Source: Halobaculum roseum
GTDB lineage: Archaea > Halobacteriota > Halobacteria > Halobacteriales > Haloferacaceae
DNA: 64,000 bases
NCBI RefSeq assembly: GCF_019880245.1
Contig: NZ_CP082286.1
Span: 372,001 to 436,000 of the forward strand
Direction of reading: 5' to 3'
The notes under the pieces were generated by a model. The model did no database searches, was not told where the DNA came from, and was given only the letters and a program-made list of their open reading frames with translations. Below, piece after piece: positions 20,809-30,835 of the stretch. The translations under genes and the position numbers were made by a program. Position 1 is the first letter of the stretch. Each line of letters begins with the position of its first letter.

Positions 20809-20862
20809 AGCGCCACGAAGACCTCTAAGGTGGGCCAGGCGCGTCGGCCTGGTCCCGTTCTG

Positions 20863-22334
<1,472 letters not shown>

Positions 22335-22383
22335 GTTCCTCCCCGCGAGGGGAGGGGGTGGCGGGTCATATCGTGGCGACATC

Positions 22384-22420
22384 GTGGAACCGACCAGATG
22401 TCACCGAACTATCGGGGCTC
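22384..22420 (-). other. 5' arm of the 16S rRNA processing stem
   Basis: CGAACTATCGGGGCTC (22405-22420), CGACCAGA (22391-22398) and CGTGG (22384-22388) pair in order with the region just downstream of 16S (20771-20808), enclosing the whole gene in one helix. Confidence 0.85.
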
Positions 22421-22519
22421 ACATCAGATACCGTCTTGCGGCGGACCGCAGGGGCGGAATCCTCATAGCGTGACGCCGCGCCGACCGCGGCGCGCTTCAC
22501 ATCACATCGAATGGCAGTG

Positions 22520-22533
22520 GTACGTATAAGCCC
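22520..22533 (-). promoter_or_regulatory. Probable rRNA operon promoter
   Basis: On the minus strand the sequence reads GACGGGCTTATACGTACC, a TATA-like element in a C/G-rich setting like other haloarchaeal rRNA promoters. The start would fall near 22497. The 326-base region 22335-22660 otherwise holds the 16S leader, the processing arm and the upstream region of the divergent HTTM gene. Confidence 0.55.
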
Positions 22534-22660
22534 GTCGTCTCGCGGTCGGCGAGGTACTGCACCACGTGGGTACGGATATCACGCTATCGCCCCGACGGTG
22601 TGCGGTTTCGACGGGGCGCTCGTCACAAACTATTCAACTCGATGAACGAATCACGGACTC

Positions 22661-24232
22661 GTGGCCCTCCGAACGTATCTCGCGTCTCTCCGTCGCGACC
22701 TCCAGGCTGCACTCGCACGCAGGCTCTTCGTCGACCGGCGAGCGCTTGTCGCCCTCCGGGTCGCGTTGGGGACGCTGTTGCTCACGGACCTCCTGTTGCG
22801 CGCGCGGTCGCTGGCGTTCTTCTACGCGGATTCGGGCGCGCTCCCGCGGTCGGCGCTGTTCGCCCGATACCCGATCACGGCGAACTTCTCGGTGTACACC
22901 CTGTTTGGGGGCGAATGGTGGGTCGGACTCCTGTTCGTCGCCGCCGGGATCGCCGCGCTGGCGCTCGCGCTCGGCTACCGGACCAAGGCGGCCGCGATCT
23001 GTTCGCTGATCCTCCTCGTCTCGCTTCACGCGCGGAACCCGCTCGTGTTGAACGGCGGCGACTCGCTGCTTCGACGGACGCTTCTATGGTGTCTCTTCCT
23101 CCCGCTGGGGTCCGGGCTGCTACTCGAGGATCGAACGCGATGCCGACACCCGGCGGCTATCGGCCTGTTGGTGCAGCCCGTGGTCCTGTACGTGATCAAC
23201 GCGGTGATCAAGCTCAGGGGTGATGCGTGGCCGAGCGGGCGGGCCGTACCGATGGTGTTCAGCATCGACTCGCTGACCGTCCTCCTCGGGGACCGGCTCG
23301 CGGCGTACCCGGAGCTGCTTTCGGGGCTGGGACTCACGTGGATCGTACTGTTGTGCTGTTCCCCGCTGCTCGTCGTCACCACCGGCCGAAGGCGAACGGC
23401 CCTCGTCGGCGCGTTCGCTGCCGCGCACGCTGGGATGGCGCTCACGCTCGGTGTCGGACTGTTCCCGTTCGTCAGCCTCGCGGCGTTGCTCCCGTATCTC
23501 CCTCCGGGGGTGTGGGACTCGGTCGAGAAGCGGTGGAACCGAACCGTTCGGACCATCTCGGCGACACGGGCGGGCCGAACGCCTCTGATAGCACGCCGAT
23601 TCGGTGCAAGTGTTCGAACGGCTCTCGTGGATCTCGGGTCCGCTCCGGCTGCGTTGCGCAGGGTTCTCCAGAGCCGGAACCCGGCCGAGGGTGAGCGCTG
23701 TGGAGCCATCACGTCCCGGCTCGTCGATCGCGAGCCGCTCACGGCGGCCCTCCGAAGGACGGGCCGCGGCGTCGCGGCGGTGCTGTTGCTCGTCGTTGTG
23801 ATCTGGAACGCCGCCGCGTTGGGGTACGTCGACGTACCCGAGACGGACGCGGTCGAGGTGACCCCCAGGGAGACGAGGTGGGACATGTTCGCGCCGTCGC
23901 CACCGATCGAGGACGTGTGGTACGTCGCCGTCGGCACGACGGGATCCGGCGAGACGGTGGACGCGATCCACGGGGGCGATCCGAACCTGCGGCCGTCGGA
24001 ACGACCGAAGGGCGCCTATCCCAGCGCGCGCTGGCGGAAGTACCTGGAGGTCGTCCGCTGGAGCGACGACGACGCGCTTCGGGAACGGTTCGCGTCGGCG
24101 CTGTGTACGCGGTGGAACGCAAACCACCGGACACACGTCGAGGCGATCACCGTCCACGTGATGTCCCAGCCGACCCGATCGAACGGGACGGAGCCGATCC
24201 GTGAGTCGCGCGTTCGAACGCACGCGTGTTGA
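22661..24232 (+). CDS. HTTM-domain multi-pass membrane protein
   Basis: A 523-residue protein from GTG (MALRTYLASLRRDLQ) with an N-terminal HTTM (horizontally transferred transmembrane) domain related to vitamin K-dependent gamma-carboxylase. RRALVALRVALGTLLLTDLLLRARSL, YSV/FSVYTLFGGEWWVGLLF and LHARNPLVLNGGDSLLR are typical of it. A long polar loop (about residues 290-350) precedes a last helix and an extracellular-type C-terminal domain (WDMFAPSPPIEDVWYV). The reaction of the halobacterial members is unknown. Divergent from the rRNA operon. Confidence 0.85.
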   Translation: MALRTYLASLRRDLQAALARRLFVDRRALVALRVALGTLLLTDLLLRARSLAFFYADSGALPRSALFARYPITANFSVYTLFGGEWWVGLLFVAAGIAALALALGYRTKAAAICSLILLVSLHARNPLVLNGGDSLLRRTLLWCLFLPLGSGLLLEDRTRCRHPAAIGLLVQPVVLYVINAVIKLRGDAWPSGRAVPMVFSIDSLTVLLGDRLAAYPELLSGLGLTWIVLLCCSPLLVVTTGRRRTALVGAFAAAHAGMALTLGVGLFPFVSLAALLPYLPPGVWDSVEKRWNRTVRTISATRAGRTPLIARRFGASVRTALVDLGSAPAALRRVLQSRNPAEGERCGAITSRLVDREPLTAALRRTGRGVAAVLLLVVVIWNAAALGYVDVPETDAVEVTPRETRWDMFAPSPPIEDVWYVAVGTTGSGETVDAIHGGDPNLRPSERPKGAYPSARWRKYLEVVRWSDDDALRERFASALCTRWNANHRTHVEAITVHVMSQPTRSNGTEPIRESRVRTHAC

Positions 24233-24338
24233 TTCGAACCGGAGATCACAGTTGACGGGCGTAGATGCGGGATACAGGGGTCAGAGCCGTCAAGCCGGAA
24301 GGTTTGAGGTCGGCTCGACCGGGATGACGGTCCAGGGG

Positions 24339-24356
24339 AGCACTCGAAAACCGGTG
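24339..24356 (-). promoter_or_regulatory. ORB-like origin box downstream of orc1
   Basis: Read on the minus strand it is CACCGGTTTTCGAGTGCT, identical over 18 bases to the box at 25837-25854 on the opposite side of orc1. It lies in the 163-base gap between the converging HTTM and orc1 genes. Confidence 0.75.
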
Positions 24357-24395
24357 TCGCCGGCGGCGGGGAACCGGATCGGCTCGCGGAATATC

Positions 24396-25685
24396 TCAGG
24401 TGTCGACGAGGCCGGCGTCGCGGAGGATCCGTTCGATGTCGAGCGAGACCCCGTCGAGGGGGAGTTCCGACTCGGCGATCGCGTCCCGGACCTGTTCGAC
24501 GGTGAGCGCCTCCGAGAGCTCGTAGGTGTTGTACTGGCCGCCGCGGAGGCCCTCGTTGTTCTGATACGAGTGGAGGAACCCGAGCATGTCGAGTCGGGTG
24601 AGGTGGTTGTACATCCCCCGTTGGCTCAGCGGGTCGTCGCCCGCGGCCTGCGCGAGGCGGCGGTAGGCGGCGTGGATCGCCTTCGTCCGCACCGGCGTGC
24701 GACCGTCGGCGTCGAGGCGCGCGACCGCCGAGAGGATGAGCTGCTTGTGTTGGTCCTGGTCGGCGACGGACTCGACCATGTCGCCGTAGTCGAGTTCCTC
24801 CTTGGCCGCGTAGACATCGTCCGGCTCGATTGGGACGTGCCCCTCGTTTTCCGCCTGTTCGGCGGCCTGTTTGAGCAGGTCCATCGCGCGGCGGGCGCTG
24901 CCCGAGGAGTTCCGGACCGCGAGGGCGGCACACAGCGAGAGCACCTCCTTCCCGTAGGTGTCGGGGTGAAGCGCCCGCTCGGCGCGCGCCTCGATGATCT
25001 CCTCCAGCTCGGCGGCGGTGTAGGCGGGGAACTTGATCTCCGTCTCACACAGCGTATCGCGGACCTTCGGCGAGAGGTTCGAGCGGAACGTGTAGTCGTT
25101 GGAGATCCCGATGAGCCCGATCCGTGTGTTCTCTACGTACCCGATGTCACGCGCACGCGGGAGGTCGTACAGGAGCGTGTCGGACTCGCCGACGCGGTCG
25201 ACCTCGTCGAGGACGATGAGGACGGTGCCGCCGATCGCGTCGAGCTCGTCGTACAACATCTCGTACACCTCACGCGCGGCGTACCCGGTCGACGAGACGG
25301 TCTCGCCGTCGCGCAGCTCGTTCACCAGCGCGATGGCGACCTGATACGAGGAGGCGGTCCCGTCGGCCGGCGCGAGGTTCTGGCAGTTGACGCGAACGTA
25401 GGTGAACCCCCGCTCGTCGCCGGGCGCGTCGGCGTTGCGCGAGTCGATGTCGGCGTCGAGTTCCTGGAGGAGGTACTTCGTCGCCGCCGTCTTCCCGACG
25501 CCGGTGTCGCCGTAGAGGAAGGCGTTTCTCGGAGGTCTCCCCTTGTAGACGGGTTTCAGGGCGTTCACGTAGTCCTGCATCACGTCGTCACGGCAGAGGA
25601 TCTCCGCCGGGGTGTGCTCCTCTGTGAAGAGATCCGCGTTACGGATGATCTCCACGTCGTCCTCGAATATCGAACTCGACCCCAT
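24396..25685 (-). CDS. orc1/cdc6: Orc1/Cdc6 replication initiator
   Basis: A 429-residue AAA+ initiator that binds ORB repeats and loads MCM. Walker A is GDTGVGKTAATKY (residues 59-71), Walker B VLIVLDEVDR, sensor-1 region GLIGISNDYTFRSNLSPKVRD, then a C-terminal winged helix (SQRGMYNHLTRLDMLGFLHSY). It is transcribed away from the adjacent origin region (25686-26872), the standard arrangement of an origin-linked orc gene. Confidence 0.97.
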   Translation of the reverse strand: MGSSSIFEDDVEIIRNADLFTEEHTPAEILCRDDVMQDYVNALKPVYKGRPPRNAFLYGDTGVGKTAATKYLLQELDADIDSRNADAPGDERGFTYVRVNCQNLAPADGTASSYQVAIALVNELRDGETVSSTGYAAREVYEMLYDELDAIGGTVLIVLDEVDRVGESDTLLYDLPRARDIGYVENTRIGLIGISNDYTFRSNLSPKVRDTLCETEIKFPAYTAAELEEIIEARAERALHPDTYGKEVLSLCAALAVRNSSGSARRAMDLLKQAAEQAENEGHVPIEPDDVYAAKEELDYGDMVESVADQDQHKQLILSAVARLDADGRTPVRTKAIHAAYRRLAQAAGDDPLSQRGMYNHLTRLDMLGFLHSYQNNEGLRGGQYNTYELSEALTVEQVRDAIAESELPLDGVSLDIERILRDAGLVDT

Positions 25686-25986
25686 GTCGCACCAGCCTCT
25701 GCGGCCACCCGAGTGATAAGGGTGTGGAAGTTCGAGTGCTTTCGCGTGCTTTCGAGTGTTACACCGGGGGGTTGCGAGTGCTCTGCGAGTGACTGCGGGT
25801 GACTGCGAGTGTTGCGCCCGGGGACACCGGAATCAGCACCGGTTTTCGAGTGCTCCGGCGGTTAGAGAACACCGGCGGTTCGAGTGCTCCGGCGACGCGC
25901 AGCCCGGCCCGGTGACGAGCGATCCGCGTCAGTTCGTGCGATCCGATGAGGTGTGAACGCACGAGGACATCGGTCGAGGGTATCAG

Positions 25987-26047
25987 CCGGGCAGTCGGAG
26001 GCATTCACCGGGCGGTCGGAGGGATTCGCCGAGCAGTCGGAGGTTCG
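25987..26047 (+). repeat. Three tandem ~21 bp repeats inside the origin
   Basis: Units start at 25987, 26008 and 26029 and share the core CCGGGCAGTCGGAGG followed by an ATTC-type tail; the third is two bases shorter. A 21 bp period equals two helical turns. They do not match the ORB boxes, so another protein or copy-number expansion may be involved. Confidence 0.75.
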
Positions 26048-26365
26048 CCGAGGACAAACGACGAGAACACACACCGGTTTTCGAGTGCTTTCGGGTCGGT
26101 GCCGCGGGGGCGTGACGGATCCCTCGCCACCCGGCCGGCGCGACACCGGATTTCATGTGCTTCTCCCACTCGAACGCCCCGACGGCGCAGTGGAACCCTC
26201 CAGGATCGTGGACTCAGGCGGCAACCGTGGGAGTACGAGCATCGAACGCGCCGTGAGACGACGGCGGATCCGCGACAGTCGCCCGTCCGTCCCGTCGACC
26301 TCCCTCACACCGGATTTCGAGTGCTTGGGTGAACGGACGTCGGCTTGACCCCGACAGGGTCGCTC

Positions 26366-26512
26366 CGTTTGAACTACTGTATATAAATGGCCGGATCCTG
26401 TTGCTTCGAGATCATAAGTCGGTGCCGGAGTACACCGAATTTCCGGCGTACGCTCGGTACCGTCTTCTTCTTCTAGCTAGGATCGATACCGATATATTAT
26501 ACGCGAGAGCGT
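26366..26512. other. A/T-rich candidate unwinding region of the origin
   Basis: This is the lowest-GC stretch of the origin, with CTACTGTATATAAATGG near 26375 and CGATATATTATACGCG near 26490. ORB boxes flank it: direct copies to the left, and one inverted plus two direct copies to the right. It is a duplex-unwinding candidate. Confidence 0.65.
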
Positions 26513-26872
26513 CCCGCCTCGACCCCACCCCGCTCCCTCGTCGGAAAAGCACACGAAAACTGGTGTCAGAGGGTAGCCGACTCGACCACACCACTTTGCA
26601 AGTGCTTCACAGGCGGGGGCCGAGCGACCGAGTCGTCGGCGTACCGACCGTCCGCATCGACGACGGTCCGTCCACGGTCACACACACCGTCTCGTCCAAC
26701 CCCTTCACACCGGGTTTCGAGTGCTTCCGGCGGAGTCATCGGCCGCGAGAACTGACCGACCGCGATACCGTCGAGTCACGACGGAGTTCGGCCGATCAGG
26801 ACCGTCCGAACGGATCCCGAGGGTCCTCCCTCTCGGAGAAGCGTACCGAAGCGACTGACGCGACCGGTCCGA

Positions 26873-28837
26873 TCACCCGTCGTCGAACGGCGAACGGGCC
26901 CCGTCGGGGGTGTGCTCGGGTAGGGATATGACGTTCCCGCGGCCGATCGTCGTCTTCTCGATGGTCCCGGCCTCGTCCATCCGCGACAGCGTGCGACTCA
27001 CCTTCGATTTCGACCATCCGGTTCGTTCGACGATCTCAGACTGCTTGAGGCGGCCGCCGTTGGCCGCCAGCACCGACTCCACCTCCTCCTCCGGTGTGAG
27101 CGCCGGAGGGTCGTGTACGTCGGCGGGCCGATCCGCACCGCCGGCGTCGTTCGAGCCCGTCCCCGCCACGGATGGGGTGCCGTCGCCGGCGACAGCATCC
27201 GGGTCGTCGGGCTCCCCGTCGTCGCCGTGGGCGCCGTCGTGTCCGTCGGCGACCGCGTGTCCCCCGTCGACCTCCGTCGCGCTCGAGGGCGACGAATCGG
27301 GGTCGGCCGCGGCCGCACGCGCGGCCACGGCCGCCGAGCGCAGCCGACGGCCGGCGTCCCGGATCGCTCGAACCGCGGCGTCGACGCGGGCCGCCGGAAC
27401 AGCCGATCCGACGCGGTCGAGCGCCCCCGACGTTCGAACGGACTCGCGAACGCGGGCCGGGACGAGGGGCAGCCAGCGATCACGCGCTGTCCACGCGAGC
27501 ACGAGCGCGCCGAGGGCCGCCACGAGGACCGCGAACGACGTTCCGACCCCGACGACCCACGGCGACATCGGTCCCTCGTCGACCTCCCGGGCGTCCGGAA
27601 CGCCGTCGCCGTCGGAGTCGGCCGCGAGCGGGTCGGTTCCGAATCGGTTCACCTCCTCGCCGTCGGAGAGGCCGTCGCCGTCGGTGTCGACCACGAGCGG
27701 GTCGGTCCCGTGCTCGGACACCTCCGCGCCGTCGTGCAGTCCGTCGCCGTCGGTGTCGACCTCGGTCGGGTCCGTTCGGAGGTCGTGCACCTCGCGGCCG
27801 TCGTCGAGGCCGTCGCCGTCCGTGTCGGCGGAGTTGGGGTCCGTCCCGGTTCCGTGGACCTCGTGGGCGTCCGAGAGGCCGTCGTCGTCGGTGTCGGGGT
27901 CCGTCGGGTTCGTGTCGTGCTCGTTCACCTCCGCGCCGTCGACGAGCCCGTCGCCGTCCGTGTCGACCTCCGTCGGATCCGTCTCGTGAACGCGCACCTC
28001 GCGGCCATCGGAAAGGCCGTCGCCGTCGGTGTCGACCTTCGTCGGGTTCGTCCCCGTCTCCTCGACCTCGCGGGCGTCGGAGAGGCCGTCGCCGTCCGTG
28101 TCGGTCGCCGTCGGATCGGTCCGCGTCTCGTGGATCTCCGTCCCGTCGTCGAGGCCGTCGCCGTCGGTGTCCGCGACGAGCGGGTCGGTGTCGTAGGTGT
28201 CGAGCTCTAAGCCGTCGACGAGGCCGTCGTCGTCGGTGTCGGGGTCGTCGAAGTCGGTTCCCGCGGCGATCTCGCGACGGGTCGTCGCCCCGTCGCCGTC
28301 CGGGTCGGCTCCCTTCCGGATCACCGAGACGTCGTGGGTCGCGTTCGCGGCCACTTCGGCATCGAGCGTGTCGGGGGTGACCACTGCCTCGATCGTTCGG
28401 CCGCCGGTCCCGCCGGCCGCCCACGAATCGACGCGGAAGGTGACCTCCGTGGTGGAGCCGCCCGAGAGGACGAGCGACTCGCAGGCGATCTCGCGGACGC
28501 CACCGTCGTCGCCGCGGGACCGGAGGCACGCCTCGTAGTAGCCCTCGTCGTCTCCCTGACCGGTTTCGAGCAACAGCGTGAACCGGGCGGGCTCGTCGTA
28601 CCACAGGTATGCAGTTCCGTCGCGTTCGAGGACCACGTCGCCGTCGGCGAAGCCGCTCTCGGCGATCGCGACCTCCCCCGCCGGACGCGCGTCCGCCGCT
28701 CCGGCGCCGGTGACCGCGGCCGCTCCCCCGCCGGCGAACGCGGTGGCGCCGACGAGTGTGCCGCCCAGAACCGCGACCACGACGACAACCGCAGCCAGCG
28801 CCGGGGTCACGGGGCCGTCAGTTTGTCTCGCGCACAT
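26873..28837 (-). CDS. Membrane-anchored HTH protein with eleven DxDxDG calcium-type repeats
   Basis: 654 residues. An N-terminal hydrophobic segment (residues ~10-35) acts as signal or anchor, and an extracellular beta-type domain spans ~50-165. Eleven Asp-rich repeats (DTDGDGLxDGxEVxxxxTDP, ~170-425) follow, like thrombospondin type-3 / EF-hand-like calcium loops. A transmembrane helix (~430-455, VVGVGTSFAVLVAALGALVLAW) precedes a long Ala/Asp linker. The C-terminal winged helix (~585-645) includes LKQSEIVERTGWSKSKVSRTLSRMDEAGTIEK. The layout suggests a single-chain sensor that couples an outside signal to DNA binding; this is inferred. Confidence 0.85.
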   Translation of the reverse strand: MCARQTDGPVTPALAAVVVVVAVLGGTLVGATAFAGGGAAAVTGAGAADARPAGEVAIAESGFADGDVVLERDGTAYLWYDEPARFTLLLETGQGDDEGYYEACLRSRGDDGGVREIACESLVLSGGSTTEVTFRVDSWAAGGTGGRTIEAVVTPDTLDAEVAANATHDVSVIRKGADPDGDGATTRREIAAGTDFDDPDTDDDGLVDGLELDTYDTDPLVADTDGDGLDDGTEIHETRTDPTATDTDGDGLSDAREVEETGTNPTKVDTDGDGLSDGREVRVHETDPTEVDTDGDGLVDGAEVNEHDTNPTDPDTDDDGLSDAHEVHGTGTDPNSADTDGDGLDDGREVHDLRTDPTEVDTDGDGLHDGAEVSEHGTDPLVVDTDGDGLSDGEEVNRFGTDPLAADSDGDGVPDAREVDEGPMSPWVVGVGTSFAVLVAALGALVLAWTARDRWLPLVPARVRESVRTSGALDRVGSAVPAARVDAAVRAIRDAGRRLRSAAVAARAAAADPDSSPSSATEVDGGHAVADGHDGAHGDDGEPDDPDAVAGDGTPSVAGTGSNDAGGADRPADVHDPPALTPEEEVESVLAANGGRLKQSEIVERTGWSKSKVSRTLSRMDEAGTIEKTTIGRGNVISLPEHTPDGARSPFDDG

Positions 28838-28898
28838 CCCCCTCGTTGCGGGCTTCTCCGGGAGGGGCTTAACGCTTTCTCGCCGCGTCTCACGGAAT

Positions 28899-28938
28899 GA
28901 AACTGTCCGAAACGATCCGAAACAGTCCGAAACGGTCC
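28899..28938. promoter_or_regulatory. Four tandem decamers upstream of the membrane HTH gene
   Basis: GAAACTGTCC, GAAACGATCC, GAAACAGTCC and GAAACGGTCC follow one another without gaps at exactly 10 bp spacing. The array begins 62 bases before the HTH gene's ATG, immediately upstream of a possible TATA region (GCGTTAAGCC near 28870). One helical turn per unit suggests a protein array on one DNA face. Confidence 0.7.
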
Positions 28939-29020
28939 GCTATCGTATCGTTTCGATCACGTCCTCATACGTCGGTTATCGTAGAAACTACCAGTATCCG
29001 ATCATCAGACCTTCGATTCC

Positions 29021-29695
29021 TTACCGTCGCCGGCTCCTGACGACATCCAGGCCGTCTCCGGCCGACGACGGCTCGGCGACGACATCGAACAGCGACGCCA
29101 TCGTGTCGATGGTTCGCCGGTCGTGTGCCGCCGGTTCGATGTGTGCGTGCGTCGTTCCCCCGAGCGACGCCACGCGGGCCGTAACGGCGTTCACGAACCG
29201 GTACGCTTCCCGATCGTCGACGTACTGCAACAGCGCCGTCAACGATCCGAGACAACACACCGGTCCGCCCGATCCCCCGCCGGTGTCGCCGGCGGTCGCG
29301 TCCATGTCGTCGAGCGCGTCGGTGACCCGCACGCCCACGTCGGTGAGGTTCGCGGGCCCGGACGCGGTGACGGTGACCACCCCCTCCTCACCCTCACGTT
29401 CGCCCGATTCGCCGGAGCCGACAGAGCACGGAGTCGAATCGACCACGCGCACGCCGGCGCCGTCGCCAGCCGCGCGAACCCACTCCCCCGGCGGCGACAG
29501 CCCGCCCCGGGTGAACGCCACGCGAAGGAACCCGCTCGTCCCCGTCGCCGCGGCCGTCCCGTCGTGTGCCTCTCTCGAGCACGGGCAGTGGCCCCCGATG
29601 GCGGACGGTGCGGCGAGGACGAGCGCGTCTGCGTCCGACGGGCCCTCGACCGGGCGCGTCGGACCGTGCCCCGCTCGCGACGGCGTTCCTGACAT
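29021..29695 (-). CDS. DUF7504-like (KaiC/RecA-fold-related) haloarchaeal protein
   Basis: 224 residues from ATG at 29695 (MSGTPSRAGHGPTRP). The C-terminal part (LTDVGVRVTDALDDMDATA, CLGSLTALLQYVDDREAYRFVNAVTARVASLGGTTHAHIEPAAHD) resembles the second half of a RecA/KaiC-type fold, but no Walker A motif is visible, so ATP binding is doubtful. The family name is from memory. A second gene of this kind is at 39522-40415. Role unknown. Confidence 0.7.
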   Translation of the reverse strand: MSGTPSRAGHGPTRPVEGPSDADALVLAAPSAIGGHCPCSREAHDGTAAATGTSGFLRVAFTRGGLSPPGEWVRAAGDGAGVRVVDSTPCSVGSGESGEREGEEGVVTVTASGPANLTDVGVRVTDALDDMDATAGDTGGGSGGPVCCLGSLTALLQYVDDREAYRFVNAVTARVASLGGTTHAHIEPAAHDRRTIDTMASLFDVVAEPSSAGDGLDVVRSRRR

Positions 29696-29830
29696 GGCAA
29701 CCGCTCCGATGGGAGGGAACAATAAAACCCCCAACGGTCGTTTCGGGGTGTTTCACCGTACTTACGCGTCCGTTTCACTTCGTTGCACGCTGACGCTCGG
29801 ACCGGTCGAGCGCCGGGCCTGATCGAACCA

Positions 29831-29903
29831 TGCAACGGAGCGAAACGGTTCGCTCCGGACTGTTGCAACACGGTAGCCGGAACCTGGTAGCACGGTAGCC
29901 GGA
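29831..29903. promoter_or_regulatory. Nested palindrome and 22 bp-spaced repeats in a divergent promoter region
   Basis: GGAGCGAA/TTCGCTCC (29837-29844 and 29849-29856) is nested in TGCAAC/GTTGCA (29831-29836 and 29862-29867). Directly after it CACGGTAGCCGGA is repeated at 29869-29881 and 29891-29903, 22 bases apart. It lies in the 297-base gap between the DUF7504-like gene and the hydrolase gene and is probably operator DNA for one or both. Confidence 0.6.
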
Positions 29904-29992
29904 CGTTGTCGTACGGTATTCGGCGCCTCACAACGCGACGCTCCGAGCGCACGACGCGTACGTTCAAGCACCCGGCGACCCATTCGGCACCC

Positions 29993-30781
29993 ATGCCGGA
30001 GGTGACCCTCGTCGACCGCGGGCGGGTCCGCGCGGACCGGGCGTACGTGGTCGACGGCGCGTCGATGGCCAGCGCGGCGGAACCGGAGCCGGAACACACC
30101 CGCGTCGAGTTCGTCGTCTGGAACGCCGTCGTCGAGGCCGGCGGCCGGACGTACCTGTGGGACACGGGCGTGCCGACCGACGCCGCGGAGTACTGGCCCG
30201 ACCCGCTGTACGGCGCCTTCGAGGCACACGACGCGAGCGAGCACTCCCTGGAGGGAGATCTCGCCGACTCGGGGTACGACCTCGCCGACATCGACGCGGT
30301 GGTGATGAGCCACCTCCACCTCGATCACGCGGGCGAACTCGACGCGTTCGCGGGCACCGGCACCCCGGTGTACGTCCATCGCGACGAACTCGGGTTCGCC
30401 TTCTACTCGGCCCACACCGACGAAGGGTCGATCGCGTACCTCGCCGCCGACTTCGACGGCGACCTGAACTGGCGCGTGGTCCACCGCCACCGCCACACGC
30501 TCGCCGAGGGGTTCGAGCTGCTCCACCTTCCGGGACACACCCCGGGGCTCCTCGGGGCCCGGATCGAGACCCCTGAGGGGACCCTCCTCGTCGCCGGCGA
30601 CGAGTGTTACGTCGACGCCAACTACGCAGAGGGCGCGCCGCTGGGGCCGGGCCTGCTGTGGAGCGAGCGGGACTGGCGCGAGAGCTTGGAGACGCTCCGC
30701 GAGTTGGAGCGGCGAACCGACGCGGACGTGCTGTACGGCCACGACCTCGAGAGGTTCGAGACGCTCGCGGCGCGCTACTGA
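29993..30781 (+). CDS. Metallo-beta-lactamase fold hydrolase (lactonase-like)
   Basis: 262 residues, with the zinc motif HLHLDHAG (about residues 105-112), a downstream H in LPGHTPG and D in VAGDECYVD, and a final H in LYGHD. The pattern matches AHL-lactonase-like members (AiiA/AttM clade), which open lactone rings, although many relatives have other substrates. ATG at 29993 (MPEVTLVDRG) fits; the longer frame upstream runs through promoter DNA. Cytoplasmic. Confidence 0.85.
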   Translation: MPEVTLVDRGRVRADRAYVVDGASMASAAEPEPEHTRVEFVVWNAVVEAGGRTYLWDTGVPTDAAEYWPDPLYGAFEAHDASEHSLEGDLADSGYDLADIDAVVMSHLHLDHAGELDAFAGTGTPVYVHRDELGFAFYSAHTDEGSIAYLAADFDGDLNWRVVHRHRHTLAEGFELLHLPGHTPGLLGARIETPEGTLLVAGDECYVDANYAEGAPLGPGLLWSERDWRESLETLRELERRTDADVLYGHDLERFETLAARY

Positions 30782-30835
30782 CCGACCACGGCCGCGGTGT
30801 AAGACCGCCGCGCCGTCGGCGTTCGTCCCGTTCCG

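Larger units (their letters stand above)
20512..20862 (-). other. 16S-23S spacer with tRNA-like remnant but no recognisable tRNA-Ala
   Basis: The 351-base spacer holds one half of each processing stem. The only tRNA-like part is a T-arm-type hairpin at 20727-20745 (minus strand ACAGGG-TTCGATT-CCCTGT, with ACCT/AGGT extending it). No matching acceptor 5' half, D-arm or anticodon arm is found, so it cannot fold as a complete tRNA. Many haloarchaeal spacers carry tRNA-Ala here. Confidence 0.65.
25686..26872. other. Chromosomal replication origin (oriC) with repeated ORB boxes
   Basis: This 1.19 kb gap has no credible gene. The consensus CACCGGnTTTCGAGTGCTT occurs on the plus strand at 25837-25854, 25870-25888, 26072-26090, 26144-26162, 26308-26326, 26589-26607 and 26708-26726, and inverted at 26547-26565. 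Degenerate half-boxes are near 25730-25782. An A/T-rich patch lies between the left and right groups. Together with orc1 this is the layout of archaeal origins; the box sequence is specific to this initiator. Confidence 0.93.

Noticed and set aside
25686..26872. CRISPR array, suggested by repeated ~19-base boxes in the origin
   Set aside because: Spacing is irregular, one box is inverted, the repeats are degenerate and no cas gene is present; ORB boxes next to orc1 fit better.
27113..28380. Long plus-strand open frames opposite the Asp-rich repeats
   Set aside because: They arise from the GAC/GGC-rich calcium-type repeats of the minus-strand gene and show Val/Arg-rich periodic sequence.
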